From positions 1 to 11,387 of the forward strand of contig JAFWDF010000132.1 of assembly GCA_017534025.1 (NCBI GenBank): 11,387 bases of DNA. The letters run 5' to 3'. Under the pieces are notes generated by a model that was not told the DNA's origin, did not search any database, and worked only from the letters and a program-made list of their open reading frames with translations. This DNA is from Bacillota bacterium (GTDB lineage Bacteria > Bacillota > Clostridia > Peptostreptococcales > Anaerovoracaceae). Below, one piece after another: positions 5,399-11,305 of this stretch (positions within the stretch are counted from its first letter, which is position 1; every line of letters starts with the position of its first letter). Position numbers and translations under genes: made by a program.

Positions 5399-8072
5399 GA
5401 AAAAGAAATCGAAAAAGGAGAAAGGCGGATCCGCGGCTTCTTCGGCCGTTTCCCGCAAATCTGCAGCGCCGCGAAGCTCCGGTGCTGCCTCCCGCAGGAC
5501 TTCGGCGCCGCAGAAATCTGCGGCGGCTTCCGGCAGTGCAGCGGCGCCGCGGGGCATCCCGGCAGCGGCCGGCGTGCTGTGCGCGGTGCTTCTGTTCATG
5601 ATGACCGGACTGGGCAATGCGGAAGCGATCAAGGGCTGCGCCATGGCAGCCTCCATCGCGGCGATCGCGGTCGGCGTGCTGCGGTTCCGGACACTCCGGG
5701 ACCGGATCCGGCTTCCGTTTCTCGCTTTGTTTCTGCTGGTACTGATGAATGGCATTTCCGCGCTGTATGCCATGGCGCCCAAGTTTGCGCTGACTGAATT
5801 CCTTCAGATCCTCATTGCCTTTGATGCCGCGCTGATGCTGACGGCGCTGGCGCCGGCCGGGAAATCGCCGGCCGCTGCCGGGCGCGGACAAAGCGGCGGC
5901 GCCGCACCGGTTCCGGCCTCCGGCTATTGGATGGCATCGGTGGTCGAGGGCGCCGGTGCACTGCTGGCCATAGTCAACATTGATCTGCTTTCTACCCGCT
6001 GGATCAGCGGAGCTGTGCTGAGTCTGCTGCGTCCGTTCACATCCATGTACCGGGAAGCGCCGGGCGTGGAGCCCGGCGTCCGGCTGACGTCCATGTTCGG
6101 AAGCCCCAATGCCTTTGCCGGCATGATGGGCCTGATGATTCTGCTGTCCCTGGGGCTGATCGCGTCCACCGGACGCGGCGCGCAGGACTCGCAAGGCGCG
6201 CAGGCGCCGCGCTTCCCGGGCAGAACGTTCCATATTGTCTGCCTGGCCGCGGAATCCCTGGTATTTGTACTGGCTTTCAGTATGGGAGCGGCCGCCATGC
6301 TGGCGGTGGCATTTCTTCTGTATCTGCTGCTGGAACGGAAAGAACGTCGTGTTCCGCAGCTGATCCTGATGCTTGAAACGCTGGTCGTGACCGTTGCTGC
6401 GGCGGCGCTGGCGGCGCCTTCCGCGCTGCGGACCTGGGAAGGGATGCGGCCCGTGCCTCTGCTATGCCTGTGCGGCAGCGCGGCGGCACTGATTTTGCTG
6501 GACCGTTTCGCAGGCGTTCGCCTGGAAAACCGTTTTGACGGCCGGAACCGGCTGGCGGCGGGCTGCCTGGCGGGCCTGCTGGCACTGGGAGCCCTGTTTG
6601 TTTTCGCGGCCCTGCACATGACCGGCAGTGTGTCCCTGCAGGCCGGAGAATCCCTGGAGCGGTCGATTTATCCGCAGGCCGGCGAGTACACGCTGCAGGT
6701 GGATGCTGATGCTCCGCTGCAGGTTTCCATTGCCAGCCGCAATGAAGCGGAAACGCTGATGCACACCCGGACGCAGCTGTATGCCGGCGAAGCGGACGGC
6801 GCACATTTCACGGTGCCGGAGGGAAGCCGGGTGGCAGATCTGCAGTTCACGGCAGAGGAAGCGGGGAAGATCCGTTCCGTATCCTATGTCAGTGCGGGTG
6901 ATGCCGGCGAGGTACCGCTGGATTACCGGCTGCTGCCGGACTATATGGCTAACCGGATCCAGGGGCTGCGCTACAATGAAAACGCCGTCCAGCGGCTGGT
7001 CTTTTTCCGGGACGGCATGAAGCTGTTTGCCCGCAGTCCGGTGATCGGACTCGGCCCGGGCGGTTTTGAGAGCGGCATCAAGAGTGTGCAGTCCTTCTAT
7101 TACGAAACCAAGTACGCGCACAACCATTTTATTCAGACCATGGTGGAAACCGGCCTGATCGGTCTGCTATTGTTCCTGTTCCTGCTGGTCATTTCGGCGG
7201 CAGCTGTCCTTGCGGACCGCTTCGGAGGCATGTCCCGCGGGAAGGGCAGAGGGACCAGTGCTAATGAGCCGGCAGCGGGGGGGCATTCGCCTGAAGCGGC
7301 GGGCCATTCTCATGCAGCGGCTGGCCATTCGCTGACGCCGGCGCTGGGCGCCGCCCTGTTCATGATGGCGGGCCACGCGGCGGTGGATGTGGACTTTTCT
7401 CATTATTGCTTCCTGCCGGCGGCTTACTGCGTATTCGCACTGCTCAGCATCTGCTGCGGCGGGGCGCTGCCGGGAGCATTATCATTAACAGCAAAACCGG
7501 AAGGATCCGGCGGAGGCCGGCGTGCCGGAGGCAGAAAGGCGTTTACGGCAGTGGTCTGCGCCATGCTGGTATTTGTGCTGCTCTGGACCGGTCTGCTGGG
7601 AATGAACCTGCGCGCGGCGGGCCTGGTCAGGAAGGGCCTGTCCTATGACGCTCTGTCCCGGGCTGCGGCGATGGACCGCTTTGACCGTTCGGACTATCTC
7701 GTTTCCTATATCTACTACGCCTCCACGGAAGGCGGGGATGAAGCGGTGATGGAGCAGGCGGCAGAGTACGCGGAGCAATTGAAGAAACTGGATTCCAATT
7801 CCATCCCTCTGTATCTGGCGGAATACTATTTCCGGGTGCAGCAGCGGGAGGAAGGCTTTGCGATGATCGAAAAGTATCTGGATTACTGCGCCAGTGATCC
7901 GAAAGCCTGGCAGAAGGCCTTCCGGGCTCTGATGGAGAACGATGACGGCTCGCCGGAATTCCGTGCCTTTGCAGTTTCCATGGAAGAAAAGATGGAAAAC
8001 TGGCAGGCGAATAATCTGGGTACAATCGAGCTGGAGGAAGATGTTGAGGAATATCTCCGGGAAGCGTCCTGA
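5391..8072 (+). CDS. O-antigen ligase/Wzy-type polysaccharide polymerase (893 aa)
   Basis: Multi-spanning membrane protein of the O-antigen ligase/polymerase (Wzy_C) superfamily, which joins lipid-linked oligosaccharide units outside the cytoplasmic membrane. A Lys-rich, then Ala/Ser/Arg-rich cytosolic N-terminus (1-55) precedes many hydrophobic segments. The diagnostic region is 547-600: ARSPVIGLGPGGFE, a Tyr-rich stretch, AHNHF (576-580), METGLIG (585-591), then a TM; GHAAVDVDFSH at 661-671 fits the family's C-terminal His/Asp motif. A beta-rich stretch at about 411-505 lies between TMs and is probably extracellular. Residues 750-893 are helical and TPR-like, following a last TM at about 717-738. 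At 893 aa it is much longer than typical family members (about 400-500), through these insertions and the C-terminal domain. The ATG at 5391 has only a weak, distant AGGGA (5372-5376), so coupling to the upstream ORF is possible. Polymerase versus ligase cannot be settled from sequence; with glf and a glycosyltransferase next door I favour a capsule or exopolysaccharide polymerase. Confidence 0.85.
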   Translation: MAKKKKSKKEKGGSAASSAVSRKSAAPRSSGAASRRTSAPQKSAAASGSAAAPRGIPAAAGVLCAVLLFMMTGLGNAEAIKGCAMAASIAAIAVGVLRFRTLRDRIRLPFLALFLLVLMNGISALYAMAPKFALTEFLQILIAFDAALMLTALAPAGKSPAAAGRGQSGGAAPVPASGYWMASVVEGAGALLAIVNIDLLSTRWISGAVLSLLRPFTSMYREAPGVEPGVRLTSMFGSPNAFAGMMGLMILLSLGLIASTGRGAQDSQGAQAPRFPGRTFHIVCLAAESLVFVLAFSMGAAAMLAVAFLLYLLLERKERRVPQLILMLETLVVTVAAAALAAPSALRTWEGMRPVPLLCLCGSAAALILLDRFAGVRLENRFDGRNRLAAGCLAGLLALGALFVFAALHMTGSVSLQAGESLERSIYPQAGEYTLQVDADAPLQVSIASRNEAETLMHTRTQLYAGEADGAHFTVPEGSRVADLQFTAEEAGKIRSVSYVSAGDAGEVPLDYRLLPDYMANRIQGLRYNENAVQRLVFFRDGMKLFARSPVIGLGPGGFESGIKSVQSFYYETKYAHNHFIQTMVETGLIGLLLFLFLLVISAAAVLADRFGGMSRGKGRGTSANEPAAGGHSPEAAGHSHAAAGHSLTPALGAALFMMAGHAAVDVDFSHYCFLPAAYCVFALLSICCGGALPGALSLTAKPEGSGGGRRAGGRKAFTAVVCAMLVFVLLWTGLLGMNLRAAGLVRKGLSYDALSRAAAMDRFDRSDYLVSYIYYASTEGGDEAVMEQAAEYAEQLKKLDSNSIPLYLAEYYFRVQQREEGFAMIEKYLDYCASDPKAWQKAFRALMENDDGSPEFRAFAVSMEEKMENWQANNLGTIELEEDVEEYLREAS
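7275..7337 (+). repeat. Three 21-bp tandem repeats inside the polymerase gene
   Basis: Units at 7275-7295, 7296-7316 and 7317-7337 share GCGG...GGNCATTC and encode three seven-residue units with the core GHS (AGGHSPE, AAGHSHA, AAGHSLT; residues 629-649). They lie in a hydrophilic loop between TMs. The repeat length keeps frame, so copy number could vary without disrupting the gene. Confidence 0.8.
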
Positions 8073-8081
8073 TCCGGTTCG

Positions 8082-8090
8082 TGGTATAAT
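8082..8090 (+). promoter_or_regulatory. Extended -10 promoter before glf
   Basis: TGGTATAAT (TG at 8082-8083, TATAAT at 8085-8090) is a consensus extended -10. At 17-bp spacing the -35 position (8062-8067) reads AAGCGT and matches poorly, so activity would rely on the extended -10 element or an activator. It begins ten bases after the polymerase stop codon. The predicted start is near 8097, giving glf a leader of about 80 nt in addition to any readthrough from the polymerase gene. Confidence 0.6.
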
Positions 8091-8093
8091 AGG

Positions 8094-8116
8094 AACAGCG
8101 GTGTTTAGACGCTGTT
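8094..8116 (+). promoter_or_regulatory. 7-bp stem-loop at the glf transcript start
   Basis: AACAGCG at 8094-8100 pairs perfectly with CGCTGTT at 8110-8116 around a 9-nt loop. It spans the predicted transcription start and is not followed by a T-run, so it is not a terminator. It could be a 5' stabilising hairpin or a dyad operator overlapping the promoter. Confidence 0.5.
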
Positions 8117-8126
8117 CGGAGGAGTA

Positions 8127-8180
8127 TTGAGGAGGAATAGAGTATCCATCCCCGGAAGGGGCTGGCGGAGGTTGTTATGA
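8127..8180 (+). CDS. Possible 17-codon leader ORF overlapping the glf start
   Basis: TTG at 8127 is preceded by GGAGGAG (8118-8124). The frame runs 17 codons, would read MRRNRVSIPGRGWRRLL, and stops with TGA at 8178-8180, so it forms the classic ATGA overlap with the glf ATG at 8177. The peptide is basic and matches nothing I know. A TTG start and the short length make chance likely, but a good ribosome site plus exact stop/start coupling justify listing it. Confidence 0.25.
   Translation: MRRNRVSIPGRGWRRLL
8146..8171 (+). promoter_or_regulatory. GGAA-tetraloop hairpin abutting the glf ribosome site
   Basis: CCCC at 8150-8153 and GGGG at 8158-8161 close a GGAA loop (GNRA type); CCA 8146-8148 and TGG 8163-8165 extend the stem past a T/C mismatch. 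The glf Shine-Dalgarno GGAGG (8167-8171, 5 nt from the ATG) begins two bases later, so the hairpin lies directly against the ribosome site and could affect its access. Confidence 0.5.
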
Positions 8181-9334
8181 AATATGATTATCTGATCGTG
8201 GGAGCGGGACTGTTCGGCGCGGTCTTTGCCCACGAGGCGCACAAGGCCGGCCGGTCGGTGCTGGTTGTGGAAAAGAACCGGGCCGTGGGCGGAAACATTT
8301 ACACACAGGAAGTCAACGGCATTCACGTTCATAAATATTGCACGCACATTTTCCACACCGATGACCGGGAAATCTGGAAGTTCGTCAATCAGTTCGCGGA
8401 ATTCAACCGTTATAATAATGCGCCTGTGGCGAATTTTTACGGGGATATGTATTCCCTCCCATTTAATATGTACACGTTCAACAAGGTCTGGGGCGTGGTG
8501 ACGCCGGAGCAGGCGGAGGAGCGGCTGGCCCGGCAGATTGAGCAGGCAGGCATCACCGAGCCGCAGAATCTGAAGGAAAAAGCCATCAGTATGGTGGGAA
8601 CGGATATCTATAACCGCCTGGTCAAAGGCTATACCCAGAAGAAATGGGGCAGTCCGTGTGAGGATTTGCCGCCGTCTCTGATCAGCGGCTTCCCGGTCAG
8701 AATGTCTTATGATAACAGCTATTACAGCATGAGCTACCAGGGGATTCCGCTGGGCGGCTACACGAAAATGGTGGAAAACATGCTGGAAGGCGTGGAAGTC
8801 CGTCTGGGTGTGGATTACCTGGAAAACAAGGAGGAGCTGGACAAGCTGGCGCTCAAGACCATTTACACCGGTCCTCTGGATGCTTATTTCGGTTATCGGC
8901 TCGGCCGGCTGGGTTACCGGACGGTCTGGATGGACACCAAGCTGCTGGATAAGCGGAATTACCAGGGCAATGCCATTGTAAACTGCACGGATTCGGAAAC
9001 GCCGTGGACCCGTGTGATCGAGCACAAATATTTTGACCGCAGCAGCATCATCGACCTGGACAAAACGGTGGTGAGCCGGGAGTATTTCGGTGATATTAAT
9101 GACCCGGCACACGTGCCGGCGGGCGATCCGGAGCTGAGCAGCGAGGCGCAGCCGGCCTATCCGATGTATGATGAGGCGAACCGGAAGCTGGCAGAAGAGT
9201 ACCGGAAACTGGCAGCCGCAGAGCCGGATGTTATTTTCGGCGGCCGCCTGGGCGATTATCAGTATTACGATATGGATCAGGTGATCAAGCTGGCCCTGGA
9301 AGCCAGCCACCGGATCATTTACAGGTTTTTGTAG
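8177..9334 (+). CDS. glf: UDP-galactopyranose mutase
   Basis: Flavoenzyme that converts UDP-galactopyranose to UDP-galactofuranose in the cytoplasm (EC 5.4.99.9), supplying galactofuranose for surface glycans. The N-terminus is an FAD-binding Rossmann fold: VGAGLFGA at 8-15, acidic E32, and GGN at 38-40. Family motifs follow: HKYCTHIFHT (52-61), KGYTQKKWG (150-158), FPVRMSYDNSYY (172-183), YQGIPLGGYT (187-196), YTGPLDAYFGYRLG (230-243), TRVIEHKYF (278-286), and the C-terminal GRLGDYQYYDMDQ (356-368). Its 385 aa is normal for bacterial Glf, with a somewhat longer loop at about 305-328. The ATG at 8177 has GGAGG five bases upstream. It lies between a polymerase gene and a glycosyltransferase gene, which fits a galactofuranose-containing polysaccharide locus. 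Small departures (Cys-Thr at 56-57, where many homologues have Gly-Pro or Gly-Ala) are noted but are not obviously disabling. Confidence 0.95.
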   Translation: MKYDYLIVGAGLFGAVFAHEAHKAGRSVLVVEKNRAVGGNIYTQEVNGIHVHKYCTHIFHTDDREIWKFVNQFAEFNRYNNAPVANFYGDMYSLPFNMYTFNKVWGVVTPEQAEERLARQIEQAGITEPQNLKEKAISMVGTDIYNRLVKGYTQKKWGSPCEDLPPSLISGFPVRMSYDNSYYSMSYQGIPLGGYTKMVENMLEGVEVRLGVDYLENKEELDKLALKTIYTGPLDAYFGYRLGRLGYRTVWMDTKLLDKRNYQGNAIVNCTDSETPWTRVIEHKYFDRSSIIDLDKTVVSREYFGDINDPAHVPAGDPELSSEAQPAYPMYDEANRKLAEEYRKLAAAEPDVIFGGRLGDYQYYDMDQVIKLALEASHRIIYRFL

Positions 9335-9356
9335 TTTGCAGCGGCGGCAGGCTCAG

Positions 9357-9389
9357 GCGCCGGGTTTGTGTGTTTAAGGCGCCCGGCGC
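9357..9389. repeat. 8-bp GC inverted repeat after glf
   Basis: GCGCCGGG at 9357-9364 and CCCGGCGC at 9382-9389 are perfect complements around a 17-nt loop. No T-run follows on either strand, so it is a structured spacer element, not a standard intrinsic terminator. It may stabilise the 3' end of the glf message. The glf-glycosyltransferase spacer has no convincing promoter or coding region. Confidence 0.5.
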
Positions 9390-9526
9390 GCCCGCTGGAT
9401 GCCGGATGCCGTGTGAGGGGCACCGCCCGGCGCGGCAGGGCTATACAGGCAGCGCGTCGCCATATATCCGGCAACGGGCAGCACAGAGCGAATGCGCTGC
9501 AGCGTGTCCCCGAAGCGGGCAGCGCA

Positions 9527-9570
9527 GGCATTAGAACGGTGCGGCGCTGGCATTAGAGCAGTGCAGCGCA
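9527..9570. repeat. Two imperfect 22-bp tandem repeats before the glycosyltransferase
   Basis: The units at 9527-9548 and 9549-9570 both begin GGCATTAGA and match at 18 of 22 positions by eye. They follow a related GCAGCGCA stretch at about 9519-9526. They end just ahead of the next gene's ribosome site (GGGAG, 9574-9578) and look like slippage-derived microrepeats. Confidence 0.6.
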
Positions 9571-9585
9571 GATGGGAGCGGTACG

Positions 9586-10764
9586 GTGAAAAAGAAAATA
9601 CTTTATGTGGCGTCGGTGTACCGGCATATCCGCGACTTTCACCTGCCGTACCTGCAGGAGCTGAGCCGGCAGGGCTGCCTTGTGGATCTGGCGTGCCGGA
9701 TGCCGCCCGCCGCTCCGCGTGGTGCGGCCGGTTCCGGATCGACCCCGGACCGGGCAGGCAGCGGCGATGTTTCCTTCATTAATGATTTCATTAATCTGCC
9801 TTTCGAAAAGAAGATGACGTCGGTTTCCAATTTCCGGGCTGCAGCCATGCTGCGCCGCAGGATCGTCCGGGAACAGTATGACCTGATTATTCTGCACACC
9901 TCGCTGGCCGCTTTTTTTACGCGGCTGGCTTTGAAAGGACTGAAGTCCCGGCCGAAGGTCATTAACATGGTGCACGGTTATCTGTTTGATGATCGGACGC
10001 CGGCCCGGCGAAGAATGCTGCTGGAGCGTGCGGAACGGTTGACCCGGGCCGAAACGGATCTGGTCATGACCATGAACCAGTGGGACTATGAGCTGGCACG
10101 GCGCCTGCGTCTCGGCAGGAAAGTGGTGAACATTCCGGGGGTAGGACTGGACAGCCGCCGCTTCGGACCGCCTGGTCCGGCGGATTCGATGCCGGAAGGC
10201 AGCGTTTCGGGGCTGCGGAGCCGGCTGGGTATCCCGGAAGGCGCTTTTGTGGTGCTGTTTGCGGCAGAGTTTTCCGGCCGCAAGAATCAGGAAACGCTGA
10301 TCCGCGGAATGCGGCTTCTGCCGGATAATGTTTTTCTTCTGCTGCCGGGCGACGGTGCCAGGCTGGAGGACTGCCGGGAACTGGCTGCAGAGACTGCTCC
10401 GGGCCGCGTGATCATCCCGGGCTATATTCCGGAGATCCGGGACTGGTATGCTGAGGCCGATCTGGCGGCTTCTTCGAGCCGGTATGAGGGCCTTCCGGTG
10501 AATATTATGGAAGCCATGTATTTCGGACTGCCGACGGCGGCGACGGACATCAAGGGCCATGTGGATCTGCTGGGCGGCAGACCGGCGGCCGGGCTGTTCT
10601 GGAAGTGCGGCGACGAAGCGGGTTTCGCGGATTGTGTGAGGCGGCTGATGGATTCGCCGGTACTTCGGCAGGAGCTTGGCCGGGAGGCTGTGAAGCGAAT
10701 CCCGCACTATCAGCTGGAGACAGCCGGGCCGCTGATCATGAAGCACTATCTGTCGATGTTGTAA
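9586..10764 (+). CDS. GT4-type glycosyltransferase, EpsD-like (392 aa)
   Basis: Predicted retaining GT-B glycosyltransferase (GT4/GT1 superfamily), acting at the cytoplasmic membrane face to add a sugar from a nucleotide donor to a growing lipid-linked chain. The N-terminal acceptor domain shows ILYVAS (5-10), ILHTSLAAFFTRL (102-114), MVHGYLF (128-134) and MTMNQWDY (161-168), matching the pattern of EpsD-like exopolysaccharide transferases. The C-terminal donor domain has FSGRKNQETLIRGM (229-242) and the EX7E motif at E301/E309 within SSRYEGLPVNIMEAMYFGLP. A Pro/Ala/Gly-rich insertion at about 40-60 is low complexity. The start is GTG at 9586, with GGGAG at 9574-9578, seven bases upstream. 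It lies 251 bp after glf with no clear promoter between, and an intrinsic terminator follows 46 bases after the stop, so it is probably the last gene of the polysaccharide operon. Donor and acceptor cannot be read from sequence; a galactofuranosyl transfer is possible but GT4 is not the usual galactofuranosyltransferase family. Confidence 0.88.
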   Translation: MKKKILYVASVYRHIRDFHLPYLQELSRQGCLVDLACRMPPAAPRGAAGSGSTPDRAGSGDVSFINDFINLPFEKKMTSVSNFRAAAMLRRRIVREQYDLIILHTSLAAFFTRLALKGLKSRPKVINMVHGYLFDDRTPARRRMLLERAERLTRAETDLVMTMNQWDYELARRLRLGRKVVNIPGVGLDSRRFGPPGPADSMPEGSVSGLRSRLGIPEGAFVVLFAAEFSGRKNQETLIRGMRLLPDNVFLLLPGDGARLEDCRELAAETAPGRVIIPGYIPEIRDWYAEADLAASSSRYEGLPVNIMEAMYFGLPTAATDIKGHVDLLGGRPAAGLFWKCGDEAGFADCVRRLMDSPVLRQELGREAVKRIPHYQLETAGPLIMKHYLSML

Positions 10765-10810
10765 GGGCGTGAGGACCGCCGTTTAAAAATTCATTAAGGA
10801 AATGGCAGGG

Positions 10811-10863
10811 GCTGTGAAAAAGCACGCGTTTATCGGGTGGTTTTTCACAGCTTCTTTTTTGTT
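10811..10863 (+). terminator. Intrinsic terminator closing the polysaccharide operon
   Basis: GCTGTGAAAAA at 10811-10821 pairs perfectly with TTTTTCACAGC at 10841-10851 (11 bp, 19-nt loop), followed by TTCTTTTTTGTT. It lies just after the glycosyltransferase stop at 10764. There is no matching T-run on the reverse strand beyond the A-rich side of the stem, so it acts mainly in the + direction. Confidence 0.9.
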
Positions 10864-10864
10864 G

Positions 10865-10942
10865 TTCGGATCCGGCGGCCGGCGACCGGGGGAGGGGGTA
10901 TGGTTCGGACCGGTGTCGGGGGCCGCGCCCGTCGTAGATCGC
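10865..10942. other. Spacer after the terminator, nothing recognised
   Basis: A GC-rich stretch with several G-runs between the terminator and the repeat array. I find no promoter, RNA gene or supported coding region. Confidence 0.5.
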
Positions 10943-11305
10943 TTTTGGACCTTCTTCGGAATATGGGGGGGGAAGGTTCAAAGCAGTGGACCTTAGCAGA
11001 AAATGAGAGGCGGAAGGTCCAAAAAAAATTGTTGGAAGGCTGTGGCGGCGCCTGGCAGAACAGTTTTTTGGACCTTCTCCGGAATATGGGGGGGAAAGGT
11101 TCAAAGCAGTGGACCTTAGCGGAAAATAAGAGGCAGAAGGCCCAAAAAAAATTGTTGGAAGGCTGTGGCGGCGCCCGGCAGAACAGTTTTTTGGACCTTT
11201 GCGGAATATAGAGAGGAAAGGTTCAAAGCAGTGGACCTTAGCGGAAAATAAGAGGCAGAAGGTCCAAAAGAACCGATTGGAAGGCACGGGCGCCGCCTGC
11301 CGGGA
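10943..11305. repeat. 123-bp palindromic tandem repeat array (about 2.9 copies)
   Basis: Copies begin at 10943, 11066 and 11189. The first two differ at about 7 of 123 positions; the third is one base shorter near its start and diverges at its end. Each copy has TTTTGGACCTT and its complement about 60 bases later (10943-10954 with 11013-11024; 11066-11077 with 11136-11147, one mismatch; 11189-11199 with 11259-11269). An inner pair AAGGTTCA/TGGACCTT (10973-10980 and 10987-10994 in copy one) also pairs with one G-U wobble. Runs of 8 and 7 G occur in copies one and two. Open frames run through the array on both strands because 123 is a multiple of 3, but the copies are read in different frames after the one-base change. 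It is therefore best treated as non-coding. Confidence 0.85.

Noticed and set aside
8105..9310. 401-codon antisense frame over glf
   Set aside because: glf on the + strand is unambiguous. The antisense product has no recognisable motif and no ribosome site was seen.
9357..9389. Intrinsic terminator after glf
   Set aside because: The stem is perfect but no T-run follows on either strand, and the loop is 17 nt.
9419..9447. Promoter for the glycosyltransferase with TATACA at 9442-9447
   Set aside because: The -35 position at 17-bp spacing reads GGCACC, a poor match, and there is no extended -10.
9368..9782. Short + strand frames of 62 and 96 codons in and past the glf-glycosyltransferase spacer
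   Set aside because: No ribosome sites or protein motifs; one runs out of frame into the glycosyltransferase gene, and both follow GC-rich repeats.
9553..10746. 397-codon antisense frame over the glycosyltransferase
   Set aside because: The + strand has GT-B motifs including EX7E. The antisense product is Arg/His/Gln-rich with no domain.
10837..11211. 124-codon + strand frame through the terminator and repeat array
   Set aside because: It starts inside the terminator hairpin and translates poly-G and repeat DNA into a repetitive peptide with no family.
10943..11305. CRISPR array
   Set aside because: The 123-bp units are contiguous and similar along their length. There are no short conserved repeats separated by unique spacers and no cas genes.
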